A stretch of 64,000 nt of DNA, taken from positions 496,001 to 560,000 of the forward strand of contig CAWAMS010000002.1 in NCBI GenBank assembly GCA_963783245.1, written 5' to 3'. The position numbers and the translations under genes are program-made. The notes beneath the pieces were generated by a model that was not told the origin of the DNA, did no database searches, and was given only the letters and a program-made list of their open reading frames with translations. Source of the stretch: Bog-473 sp963783245. Lineage in GTDB: Bacteria > Actinomycetota > Acidimicrobiia > Acidimicrobiales > RAAP-2. Position 1 is the first letter of the stretch. The number at the start of each line of letters is the position of its first letter. This document shows, piece by piece, positions 17,677 to 25,732 of this stretch.

Positions 17677-18894
17677 TCAGTGACCTATGGCGGTGCAGAC
17701 GCCGAGCTCGTAGATATGAAGTAACGCAGGCCACGCTGCGTTGTTCAGCTTCGGGGTGATCTGGGCGTTGATTTGCACGGTCACCGATCGCGACCCATCG
17801 GCTGTGGCAGCAGCAAAATTTGTGTAGCCGAGTGTGTTTCCCGTGTGGCCGTAGACGGTGCCGCAACTGGTCTCATAGCGGAATATGGCCAGGCCGGCGC
17901 TATTGGTGCCTGGACCGGGCGGCTCCGAACTTCCTTGGCGAAAAGTGAACTGCACCTCATGCACGGCCCTGGACGTGGTCGCGCCGCGCACGTAGGCACG
18001 GATGAATGTGGTGAGGTCCTGGGGCGTGGCGATCACACCCCCCGCAGCCCAGCTCCAACCGGCGCCGAAGAAGTTCGTCACATCGCTCGGTGGGTTGGGC
18101 GGATCGAGGTCGTACCCCGAGATGAACGGGGAGGGAATGGCCGAACCCTGAGGCAGGCTCGTCTCGCTCAGTCCCAACGGACCTAAGACACGCGACCCCA
18201 GCTCGCTCTCGTAGCTCTGCCCTGTGGCGGCCTGGACCATGAGCGCCACAATGATGTTGTCCGAGTTGGAGTAGTGGTAGTCGCTTCCCGGCGTGAAAAT
18301 GAGATCGGGCGCGGCATAGGAGAGCAGGGTTTCAGGCGGCGGAGGGTTCTGCGGGTCTTTGAGGAGTTCGTCGAGGAACGTGGTTGTGCCGCTGAAGTCC
18401 CGGATCCCACTTGTGTGTTGCAGAAGCTCGGCCAGTGTGACCCCGTGCCATTCCACAGGCAGAGAGGGCAGCCACTTGCCGACGGTGTCGCTCAATGAGA
18501 GGACGTGGTCGGCCACGAGAGAAAGCGCCACGGCACCGCTGTAGGCCTTGGAGACGCTGGCTAGGCGGATGTGGTCGGTGGTTTCAAGAGGCACTGATTG
18601 GCCTACCTGGACCGTGCCGGCGCGATAGACGGTCTGGGTCGCACCTCTCTTTACGACAGCGATGATCCCCGGAGGTCCGTCGCTGCTGGACACGAGCGTG
18701 TTCAGAGCCTCTTGAAGGGTCCCGCCGGTACCCGTCTCGGTTGTTGCGTCGGCGCTCTCGGGGGCAAGACTCATGACGATGGTGGTCATGATTGCCAGCC
18801 CGGCCGCCGCGATACTCACAAAGGAAGGACGCCGGCCAGCGCGGCGCGGGCGCTGTGGAGTTCGTGAAGATGTGTTCAAAGCCAGGGTGTTCAT
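17677..18894 (-). CDS. serine hydrolase, class C beta-lactamase/DD-peptidase fold
   Basis: 405-aa exported protein of the Beta-lactamase (PF00144-type) family. A long basic N-terminus precedes a hydrophobic signal segment (about 25-48) ending SADA. The acyl-enzyme Ser is in SVSK (Ser113, Lys116), the second motif is the Tyr-Ser-Asn of DYHYSNSD, and the third is the His-Thr-Gly of YGHTGNTLG. Such enzymes act as D-aminopeptidases, esterases or peptidases on cell-wall or small substrates; true antibiotic hydrolysis is not implied. Start codon at the end of a likely signal sequence; no neighbour in operon. Confidence 0.88.
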   Translation of the reverse strand: MNTLALNTSSRTPQRPRRAGRRPSFVSIAAAGLAIMTTIVMSLAPESADATTETGTGGTLQEALNTLVSSSDGPPGIIAVVKRGATQTVYRAGTVQVGQSVPLETTDHIRLASVSKAYSGAVALSLVADHVLSLSDTVGKWLPSLPVEWHGVTLAELLQHTSGIRDFSGTTTFLDELLKDPQNPPPPETLLSYAAPDLIFTPGSDYHYSNSDNIIVALMVQAATGQSYESELGSRVLGPLGLSETSLPQGSAIPSPFISGYDLDPPNPPSDVTNFFGAGWSWAAGGVIATPQDLTTFIRAYVRGATTSRAVHEVQFTFRQGSSEPPGPGTNSAGLAIFRYETSCGTVYGHTGNTLGYTNFAAATADGSRSVTVQINAQITPKLNNAAWPALLHIYELGVCTAIGH

Positions 18895-19043
18895 GGGTCA
18901 GCCAGTCTCTTGCGGTCAGGCCAAAGGAGTGGGAAACGTCCGTTGCCGACCGAGACTAGCGCGGGCGAGCACGGCCCCGGCACGCCGGATTCGTGCGCGG
19001 GCTCAAGGGACCGGAAGTGCAACCAGGCAGAGGGGCTCGGCCG

Positions 19044-19442
19044 TCAGCGAGGAAGGAGCGAGGTGACGTTTTCGCCGCTCATGAGTTTGCCGACAAGGCC
19101 CATGTCGAAGTAGTCACGCCAGTGCACGATTCGGCCATCCGTCACCTCAAATGTACCCATCACGGGCACGGGGGCGACGATGCCGTTCGCAGTAATTTCG
19201 TCCACCCGTTCCGTGAGCACCGTGCGGCCGTCTTCGACCAGGTTCCGGATCCGGAAGGAAATCGGATCGAACATGTCGAACTGAAACTTCACGGCAGCAA
19301 CTGCCGCGTCCCTGCCGACGGCTGGCTCTGAGCCGATGTTGTGGTAGACGACCTTCTCGTCCAAATAGGACTCCACGGTGGCGAGATCCTTCCGATCGAT
19401 CGCCGCGCAGAACTCCCTGACCACATCAGCTGCTGTCGCCAT
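19044..19442 (-). CDS. limonene-1,2-epoxide hydrolase-like / SnoaL-like protein
   Basis: 132-aa cone-shaped alpha+beta-barrel protein of the NTF2/limonene epoxide hydrolase type. The opening DVVREFCAAIDRKDLATVES, the strand pair ending RVDEI, and the C-terminal HWRDYFDM match that family; the Arg and two Asp residues usable for water activation are present (VDEI, HWRD). ATG chosen over a GTG one codon earlier because AGAGG is then 7 nt away. It is transcribed away from a TetR gene through a region with a tandem operator, so it is the likely target of that repressor. Confidence 0.8.
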   Translation of the reverse strand: MATAADVVREFCAAIDRKDLATVESYLDEKVVYHNIGSEPAVGRDAAVAAVKFQFDMFDPISFRIRNLVEDGRTVLTERVDEITANGIVAPVPVMGTFEVTDGRIVHWRDYFDMGLVGKLMSGENVTSLLPR

Positions 19443-19466
19443 CACATGTCCTCTCGTCTCATAGCA

Positions 19467-19506
19467 AACCTACAGCTTGTATCTTCTCCTAACCTACAGG
19501 GTGTAT
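19467..19506. promoter_or_regulatory. tandem TetR-type operator
   Basis: Two 16-bp direct repeats, AACCTACAGCTTGTAT and AACCTACAGGGTGTAT, start 24 bp apart and differ at two bases. Each contains the short inverted repeat TACA-N3-TGTA. The first also holds AACCTA, which read on the minus strand is TAGGTT, a possible -10 for the epoxide-hydrolase-like gene. The second runs into the ATG of the TetR gene. Position and symmetry suit a site where the TetR protein represses both genes. Confidence 0.7.
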
Positions 19507-20116
19507 GTCAAGCTCCCACGAGACCGGTCCGGTGTGGTCTTCACGTGGCGAAACCACGAAGGCCGCCCTCATCAGCGCCGCCCGCGAGTTGTTCGTTTCC
19601 AAGGGCTACTTCGCCACGGGAACCGAGGAGATTGTCGCCAGAGCCCATGTCGGCACCCGCGGCGCGCTCTATTACCACTTCGCTGACAAGAGAGATCTGT
19701 TCCGCGCCGTGTTCGATCAGGTGCAAGCCGATCTCGCCCCGGCCACAATCGTGAACGAGCGGGACGACGCACTTGAGCTCCTCACGGCCGCACTCCAGCA
19801 GTTCCTCGACGCCTCCGCCGACAACCACGACGTCCAGCAAGTCTTGTTGATCGACGGCCCGGCCGTCCTCGGGTGGGATCAGTGGCGCAGTCTCGAAGCT
19901 GACTACGGTCTGGGAGTCATCGCAGCCATGCTCGACGCGGCCGTAGCCCAGAAGGTCATTCCACGTCAGCCGACCGCTTCATTGGCGCACATGCTCCTTG
20001 CCGCCGTGGATGAAGCCGCTCTCTATATCGCCAACGCCTCGAACCGCCGACAAGCCCACACGCAGGCTCGACAATCGCTCAACCGCCTCTTGGGAGGGCT
20101 CAGAGCAACGAGATAG
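19505..20116 (+). CDS. TetR/AcrR family transcriptional regulator
   Basis: 203-aa repressor. The N-terminal helix-turn-helix is clear: TKAALISAARELFVSKGYFA, then TEEIVARAHVGTRGALYYHFADKRDLFRAV. The ligand-binding C-terminal part is helical (residues about 75-200). The ATG lies inside the second operator copy and has no ribosome site, so the mRNA may be leaderless or the true start may be the GTG at codon 10. Expected to bind the tandem repeats in front of it and to control itself and the divergent gene. Confidence 0.92.
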   Translation: MSSSHETGPVWSSRGETTKAALISAARELFVSKGYFATGTEEIVARAHVGTRGALYYHFADKRDLFRAVFDQVQADLAPATIVNERDDALELLTAALQQFLDASADNHDVQQVLLIDGPAVLGWDQWRSLEADYGLGVIAAMLDAAVAQKVIPRQPTASLAHMLLAAVDEAALYIANASNRRQAHTQARQSLNRLLGGLRATR

Positions 20117-20372
20117 CAAAGGGAGAGAAGAGAGCCCAGACTTGCGGAATACCCTGGAGGGCGTGGAAAGGCGCGACGAGTAAATGGTCGTGGCCCGGCG
20201 TCGCAGGGAGGTTCCCTTCGCGGCACTTGCCTGGCAATGCCGCGTGTTCGGACTGTCCGGGGGCGGACATTTTGACCGAGGCGAGGACGATGTAGCAGTA
20301 CGGCTCCGAGGACCCGATGGTACGAAGACTGGCCCATCGCACGCCGCCGCCGGTTGTCTCGGGCGCCGTTGC

Positions 20373-21986
20373 TTACGGAACGAGCGTGTCCCAGGCGGCC
20401 AGCGACACAGTGTTCATGGCTGCGTCTGCCAGCGCTTCGGACGGCACCGACTGGGTGAGAGTGGCGATCAGGTAGTCGCGGCCGTCGCCTTTGACCCATC
20501 CGATGGCGTTGTACACACCGAGACTCGGGAGCCGCCCGGTCTTGACAGCCCGGAGGGTTCCGGGGCCAATCCCGAAATTGACGCCGAAGATCTGAGAAGG
20601 CTCGACCTGACTAAGGAGGCTCAACCCATACTCACGCGACGCAGCGTCGAGGGTCGGATTCGGCATCGCATAGGTTTTGAGAACTTTCAACTGGTCTGTC
20701 GCGGTGGTAGTCGAAACGGCCCAGTTCGGGACAACCGTCGTTCCTGTCAACCCGACGGATTGGTCCCAGCTCTCCACGGCCGGAGCACCTCCGACGTGGT
20801 TGAAGAGGGCGCTGGCTGCATTGTTGTCGCTCACTTCGATCATTGGCACGGCGAGGCTTTGCTCGCTGGCCGTGAGACCTCTACCGGCAGCTTGTGCTTC
20901 AGTGAGCAACGTTCCAAGGAACTCCGGTTTGACGACACTCGCCGTATCGAGCGCCAATCCGGTGTTGAAGGTGAAGGTATTGCCCGTATTCAGATCCTCT
21001 ATGGCGGCGGTCACCAGTCCGGGTGTCCCGACGAGCATGGCCACTACGCCGGGGCTAAACGGCGAAGCTTGAGGTGAGCCTTCAGCAAGCCAGTATCCGG
21101 TGTCGCTCGAAGCGATCCCCACAATAGGGTCGGCGAGGTGTTGTCCCCCCTCCGAGCCGTAAAACGCGGCGTCCCCGAAACTGAAGATGCCACCGTCCGC
21201 GGCAACCAGCCAATAGCCCCGCCCCGTCGGAGTGGCCGCCATGCCGACAATGGGCGCGTTCAGATCCAACGCTCCAGTGGAGCCGTAAAACGCGGCGTCC
21301 CCGAAACTGAAGATGCCACCGTCCGCGGCAACCAGCCAATAACCCCGCCCCGTCGGAGTGGCCGCCATGCCGACAATCGGCGCGTTCAGATCCAACGCTC
21401 CAGTGGAGCCGTAAAACGCGGCGTCCCCGAAACTGAAGATGCCACCGTCCGCGGCAACCAGCCAATAGCCCCGCCCCGTCGGAGTGGCCGCCATGCCGAC
21501 AATGGGCGCGTTCAGATCCAACGCTCCAGTGGAGCCGTAAAACGCGGCGTCCCCGAAACTGAAGATGCCACCGTCCGCGGCAACGAGCCAATAACCCCGC
21601 CCCGTCGGAGTGGCCGCCATGCCGACAATGGGCGCGTTCAGATCCAACGCTCCAGTGGAGCCGTAAAACGCGGCGTCCCCGAAACTGAAGATGCCACCGT
21701 CCGCGGCAACGAGCCAATAACCCCGCCCCGTCGGAGTGGCCGCCATGCCGACAATGGGCGCAGCCAAGAACGAGCCCATCAACGAGCCCAGGGTGGGCGC
21801 AGAACCGAAAGCGAAAACGCTGCCGCCTTTGACCAACGCTGCTCGGTGTGTTGTTGCCGCACCGGCAGGAGGCGCGGTGGTGAGTGGCACGAGGAGCAAT
21901 GTCAGGAGGGCCACGACAAGCGTCGTCACGCAGCAGATCCTTTGTCGACCCTCATACATCCGCACGAGACCAAGACGTCCTGTCAT
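20373..21986 (-). CDS. secreted protein: 42-residue repeats plus class A beta-lactamase fold
   Basis: About 537 aa. A signal segment (VTTLVVALLTLLLVPLTTAP) ends at AGA. Five almost identical 42-residue repeats follow (GYWLVAADGGIFSFGDAAFY, then GST-GALDLN-APIVGMAATP-TGR), flanked by divergent partial copies. The C-terminal 270 residues have a penicillin-binding fold: SVVK for the acyl-Ser motif, SDNNA for SDN, and VKTG for the KTG motif. The repeats probably form a surface-binding beta structure that holds the hydrolase domain at the wall. Start uncertain: ATGs at 22031, 21986 and 21959 are in frame and none has a clear ribosome site. Confidence 0.88.
   Translation of the reverse strand: MTGRLGLVRMYEGRQRICCVTTLVVALLTLLLVPLTTAPPAGAATTHRAALVKGGSVFAFGSAPTLGSLMGSFLAAPIVGMAATPTGRGYWLVAADGGIFSFGDAAFYGSTGALDLNAPIVGMAATPTGRGYWLVAADGGIFSFGDAAFYGSTGALDLNAPIVGMAATPTGRGYWLVAADGGIFSFGDAAFYGSTGALDLNAPIVGMAATPTGRGYWLVAADGGIFSFGDAAFYGSTGALDLNAPIVGMAATPTGRGYWLVAADGGIFSFGDAAFYGSEGGQHLADPIVGIASSDTGYWLAEGSPQASPFSPGVVAMLVGTPGLVTAAIEDLNTGNTFTFNTGLALDTASVVKPEFLGTLLTEAQAAGRGLTASEQSLAVPMIEVSDNNAASALFNHVGGAPAVESWDQSVGLTGTTVVPNWAVSTTTATDQLKVLKTYAMPNPTLDAASREYGLSLLSQVEPSQIFGVNFGIGPGTLRAVKTGRLPSLGVYNAIGWVKGDGRDYLIATLTQSVPSEALADAAMNTVSLAAWDTLVP
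21150..21775. repeat. five tandem 126-bp coding repeats
   Basis: Direct repeats of 126 bp (42 codons) with only scattered single-base differences, such as AATAGCCCC/AATAACCCC and CAACCAGCC/CAACGAGCC. They encode the GYWLVAADGG repeats of the secreted hydrolase. The near-identity at DNA level, including third codon positions, indicates recent expansion or gene conversion, so copy number may vary among strains and could be mis-assembled. Confidence 0.9.
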
Positions 21987-22054
21987 GGCGGAAGCGTAGT
22001 AAGGATGCCATTCCGTCGGAGGTGTCCCCAACGACAGGCCCTATCTGATCGGAG

Positions 22055-22555
22055 CTAGTCCTCATCGAAAACGCCGATGACGAGTAACCAAGCGGCCGTT
22101 ATCATGTAACAAGTGTTGGTGACGATGGCGACCGCTGCAATATAAAGGCCTGCCAGGTACCCGAAAAAGAACAGTGCGGCACCGATCATCTCAGCCGTAT
22201 GTACGACGCTTCCGCCAATAATGCGAGACAGCCGCAGGCCATCGCTCGTCCTTCTGGCGTTGACGTAGCCTTTGATAAAAACGGCCGCCGAAATACCGGA
22301 GACTACGAAGAGTTCAGCGCCTATGGCCCGGTGGTTCTGACCTCCCATCAGTACGAGCGCACAGCGCATGAAAACCAATGCGAGGCCCGCAAGTGTGTTT
22401 ATAGCTCGATAGCGATGCGTCGCATCCCGGGCGATGGCTTTGAGGTTCAGCGACATCGCCACGAAAACCAAGCCTGTAAGTGTGACTGCGCCCGTTCCTA
22501 CCAGAAGAAAAAAATTGGTCCACTGCCCAGGCCTAAAAACATCGGCAGCAATCAC
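22055..22555 (-). CDS. four-TM hypothetical membrane protein
   Basis: 166-aa integral membrane protein with four hydrophobic helices (NFFLLVGTGAVTLTGLVFVA; NTLAGLALVFMRCALVLM; ELFVVSGISAAVFIKGYV; and a long last one around ALFFFGYLAGLYIAAVAIV). Polar loops are short and basic, with the first loop (KAIARDATHRYRAINT) likely cytoplasmic. No family name is recognised with certainty. It is the only gene of its transcript and is divergent from the nucleoside phosphorylase across about 215 bp. Confidence 0.7.
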   Translation of the reverse strand: MIAADVFRPGQWTNFFLLVGTGAVTLTGLVFVAMSLNLKAIARDATHRYRAINTLAGLALVFMRCALVLMGGQNHRAIGAELFVVSGISAAVFIKGYVNARRTSDGLRLSRIIGGSVVHTAEMIGAALFFFGYLAGLYIAAVAIVTNTCYMITAAWLLVIGVFDED

Positions 22556-22650
22556 GGCCTAACTGTAACAATTTACGAATGTTGGTTTTGGCCTCAGTGG
22601 CCGACGGAGCCCCCAGTTGAGCAATGGCCTGACTCCTCATCATGGACCGA

Positions 22651-22669
22651 GACGCCCGTTACGGGCGTC
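22651..22669. promoter_or_regulatory. 19-bp inverted repeat in a divergent promoter region
   Basis: GACGCCCG-TTA-CGGGCGTC, a perfect 8-bp palindrome with a 3-nt centre, lies between the start of the membrane-protein gene (minus) and the nucleoside phosphorylase gene (plus). It could be an operator for either gene; a terminator role is unlikely because no gene ends here. Confidence 0.4.
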
Positions 22670-22772
22670 GTGACTGGTCCGATCGCCGGCACCCTGAGCT
22701 ACCGATAGAACCGGCGTCGGCCGCTCGCTTTTCGATGGAATCTGCCCGGCGGGGAGACCATAATGATATGCA

Positions 22773-23555
22773 GTGTCCAGTAAGTACCCGTACTCGCCGG
22801 ACCTTGCACTCCTTGAATTCGATGAGGACAAAGTCGGCGTTTTCGACGCCGCTGCGACCCAGCCGCCGGTGGGTGCGCCCCTAGCGGCCGTCGGCTGCTA
22901 TTTCCCCGAACTCATCGAAATGCTCGTGGGCCATGGACGAGCGCTGCTCCAACTGCCGAGCCAATCGCATCTCTGGGAGGTCACATGGAACGGAACACCA
23001 TTAGGCGTCTTCTACCCGGGGATCGGCTCACCCCTCGCAACGGCATCTCTGGAGAGAGTCGTCGCGGCCGGATGTAACTCATTGGTATTCTGCGGTGGGG
23101 CGGGAGCCGTGGTTCCAGAGCTCGCACTCGGGCACGTGGTCATTCCCACCAGTGCAGTGAGAGACGAAGGTACGTCGTTTCATTACGCGCCTGCAGCACG
23201 TGAGATCACTTGTGCAACCTCAGTGGTGGAGACGCTGGCCACGACGTGCGAGCAGCACGATATTCCGTACACTCTCGGCAAGACGTGGACGACCGATGGA
23301 CTTTTCCGAGAGACTCAGGATCGTGTCGCACGACGGCGCGCCGAGGGCTGCATCGTGGTCGAGTGTGAAGCTGCAGCACTTTTCGCCGCTGGTCAGTTCC
23401 GTCAGGTTGACGTCGGGGTCCTCCTCTACGCCGGCGATGATGTGTCCGGCGAGATTTGGGACGAGCGGGGATGGAAAGGCGCACACCGCGCACGTCAAAC
23501 TCTGTTCAACCTCGCAGCCGAGTCGGCGATTGCGCTTGCTACCAGGACTAGCTGA
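22773..23555 (+). CDS. nucleoside phosphorylase family protein
   Basis: 260-aa protein of the PNP/UDP phosphorylase type, splitting nucleosides with phosphate or hydrolysing related adducts. Visible landmarks: PGIGSPLATASLERVVAAG, the FCGGAGAVVPELALGHVVIP phosphate/ribose region, VVECEAAALFAAG (the Met-Glu position is Cys-Glu here), and YAGDDVSG carrying the catalytic Asp. GTG start; a CATAAT -10-like box stands 8 nt upstream, consistent with a leaderless or very short leader mRNA. No operon partner. Confidence 0.82.
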   Translation: MSSKYPYSPDLALLEFDEDKVGVFDAAATQPPVGAPLAAVGCYFPELIEMLVGHGRALLQLPSQSHLWEVTWNGTPLGVFYPGIGSPLATASLERVVAAGCNSLVFCGGAGAVVPELALGHVVIPTSAVRDEGTSFHYAPAAREITCATSVVETLATTCEQHDIPYTLGKTWTTDGLFRETQDRVARRRAEGCIVVECEAAALFAAGQFRQVDVGVLLYAGDDVSGEIWDERGWKGAHRARQTLFNLAAESAIALATRTS

Positions 23556-23645
23556 TACATCGGTGTCCTCTGCGCGAGGCTGGCACGTCTGGTCTACGCG
23601 AACGAACGTCAATGCAAGGAAGTGGGCGAGACACCCCTTCCGTCG

Positions 23646-24623
23646 TCACGCCGAGTCGGCGACGGCCACGATGACGTCTGGCTCACCCATCGTCGCACCC
23701 AGAAGACGCCGGGTCCCACGCCAGCCTGTTCGGGACAACGCTGCCTCAAAATAGCTTGTATCAAACCCGAGCTCGAGCCAGCCATACGTTCGAGTTGACC
23801 AGACCGACAAACCGTCCAGCCTCGGCCCCCAGGGATAATTCAGTCGTTGCACTGGTTCGGATGCAAAGAACACGGCGCCGCCCGGACGGACAACGCGATG
23901 GAGGTTCCTGAGCATCGTGAGATGATCCGAACAGTGGTGAAAGCTCTCGAAGAAGATGGCTGCATCGAATTGGTCATCCGGATTGAAAGCGAGCATGTCC
24001 TGCTGCATTACGGTCAGGAGTTCCGGATTCGGGCACCGCCTGCGAATGAGCTCGCAGAACTTTGCGTCGACCTCGACCGCAGTGACATCGAACCCAGTCG
24101 ACACCAAGTCTTCAGTGAGATTCCCCCAGCCAGGACCGAACTCCACAATTCGTGCGGGCGGTGTCAGCCCGAGGGCGCTTTCGCCGATGCAGCGCATCAG
24201 GTGTCCGCGGGCAACGAGATCCCTGCCGACGACGGTCGCCGATCCTGTTTCAAATGGAAATGGTCGAACTATCGCTCGTTCGAGATCAAACGGCGAGGCT
24301 TCGTTGGCAACTGAGTACTCTGCGTGACCCGAAATGGAGTGGTAGAGGCTCCACGTCCAATCTCGGTATTCACTCGAAAACGGATCTGGCGGCCGATTTC
24401 CAGGCAATTCCAGTTGGAATCCTTGGAGCAAGGATCGGGCGTCATCCTGTGACGATGAGAACGCTAGAGCCGCCCTGGACAATTCCGCATCAAGTGAAGC
24501 GAGCGGGATGGAGCGAATTCCGGGATGCCCCAACCAATCCCTCACCTTGCCTTGGGCCGGAGCTGGTAGCGCATCGACGAGCGTCCGGCCGAGCTGGATG
24601 AAGGATTGAGATGGCCGGTTCAT
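23646..24623 (-). CDS. class I SAM-dependent methyltransferase
   Basis: About 325 aa. The SAM-binding motif I is ARIVEFGPGWGNLTEDLVST, motif II follows at VTAVEVDAKFCELI, and FFESFHHCSDHLTMLRNLHR is the usual post-motif region, with VVRPGGAVFFASEP as motif III. A 110-residue N-terminal extension precedes the domain. The ATG is used; a TTG three codons earlier is possible. A TAGCAT box stands 9 nt before the ATG. Substrate unknown; no neighbouring biosynthetic genes. Confidence 0.82.
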   Translation of the reverse strand: MNRPSQSFIQLGRTLVDALPAPAQGKVRDWLGHPGIRSIPLASLDAELSRAALAFSSSQDDARSLLQGFQLELPGNRPPDPFSSEYRDWTWSLYHSISGHAEYSVANEASPFDLERAIVRPFPFETGSATVVGRDLVARGHLMRCIGESALGLTPPARIVEFGPGWGNLTEDLVSTGFDVTAVEVDAKFCELIRRRCPNPELLTVMQQDMLAFNPDDQFDAAIFFESFHHCSDHLTMLRNLHRVVRPGGAVFFASEPVQRLNYPWGPRLDGLSVWSTRTYGWLELGFDTSYFEAALSRTGWRGTRRLLGATMGEPDVIVAVADSA

Positions 24624-25029
24624 AAGGCGCAAATGCTAGCCCTGCGCCCGATGTCCTAGAAGAGGGAGGCCACAAAGACCGCTCTCGGACCGGCCAAGGT
24701 CGCAGGCGTCGCCACGACAGAGTACGAGGTCACTCACGTACCGCCGCACGAGTGCAGTGCCATGAGGACCTCTACCGACACCTCGATCTTGGAGGGCACA
24801 CCGCGACTTCTCATGGGATAGACAAGTTCTCGGGACCACCGGCGTCGATGAAGTCCGGGCGTCGAGGGCCCGTATCGCCGTCCCCCGGAGCCGAGGTCAT
24901 GGCCGTTTGGTTGCAACGTGCGGGGACCGCTACGCTCGCGCTTCCGACAAACGAAGGCCCACGGACGCCGAGAAGTCCGACGCTCATGAAAATTCAGTCC
25001 GATCCGGTCAAGGAACATTTCCGGACTCT
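24624..25029. other. gap without a recognised gene
   Basis: About 400 bp between the methyltransferase start and the broken SpoU gene. Open frames are present on both strands, but none has a ribosome site or family-like sequence. It must contain the promoters of both flanking genes. No repeat or RNA structure seen. Confidence 0.4.
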
Positions 25030-25540
25030 GTGAGCCGAAAGAACCGTCGTTCGGAGCACCACATCGAACGGCGACGGGCTCCCATGCCTTGCACGAATCA
25101 CTTGATCGTCGCCCCCCTGTGGGTTGCGTACGGCGCCAACCTCGGGACGCTCATGCGGAGTTGTGATGCCGTCGGGGCGTGCATGGCCGTGCCGGAGACT
25201 GATCACTATCGCCAGGCTCTGAAGAGAGGCGACACCCTGGCCGCTCGACCTTGTCTGCACTGGGTGCGATCCAAAATCGATTGGATTGATCTCCAGCAAC
25301 GTCAAGGTGCTCGCATCATCGGCGTAGAGCTCGATGAAGACTCGATCTCACTAGGCCAGGTTCGCCAAGCGGTCACTCGAAGTGTCATCCTCCTCGGACA
25401 TGAGCATTCAGGGCTCCCGCCCGAGGTATCGCCATACCTGGATCAAACTGTTGCAGATTCCCATGATGGGCGTCGGCCAATCCCTCAACGTCGCGGTTGC
25501 CGGCTCCCTCGTTCTCTACAAACTTGCCGGGCTGTCATGA
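25030..25540 (+). pseudogene. SpoU/TrmH family RNA 2'-O-methyltransferase, frameshifted
   Basis: Reads as a SpoU-type methylase: LIVAPLWVAYGANLGTLMRS (motif 1 region), SVILLGHEHSGLPPEV (motif 2), then IPMMGVGQSLNVAVAGSLVL (motif 3) in a different reading frame. One extra G at about 25453 separates DQTV from QIPMMG; without it the product is about 169 aa and complete. The start is a GTG or the ATG 18 codons later. The expected knotted (SPOUT) fold modifies ribose in rRNA or tRNA. As written the protein loses motif 3 and hence the knot. Confidence 0.85.
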
Positions 25541-25575
25541 GAGCTGGGTGTCAGCGCAGAAAATGCCGAAATCGC

Positions 25576-25587
25576 ACGATATATCGT
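25576..25587. promoter_or_regulatory. AT-rich 12-bp palindrome
   Basis: ACGATATATCGT is a perfect palindrome in otherwise GC-rich DNA, 145 bp before the amidohydrolase gene and followed by the AT-rich TAATATGTCATACTT. It could be a regulator site or part of a promoter for the catabolic genes. A 52-codon frame starting just after it (25591) ends inside the next gene but has no recognised family. Confidence 0.35.
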
Positions 25588-25732
25588 AATATGTCATACT
25601 TCTCATTCGGATGGGTAAGGGAGAGGACCGGCGCGGGCGTGTTGCGAGCTCTCCAGGTGTCGCATGAGCCGGTGGTATTCGGTCCACGACTCTTTGAGCT
25701 CCTGTACGCTCACCTCGAGGAGGAGATGAGAA

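Noticed and set aside
21150..21775. Repeat array considered as CRISPR-like
   Set aside because: Units are 126 bp, contiguous, in frame and coding, with no unique spacers.
21138..22058. Repetitive plus-strand frame opposite the GYWLVAADGG repeats
   Set aside because: It repeats only because the coding strand does; the product is Arg-rich and has no signal peptide, whereas the minus strand gives a signal peptide and catalytic motifs.
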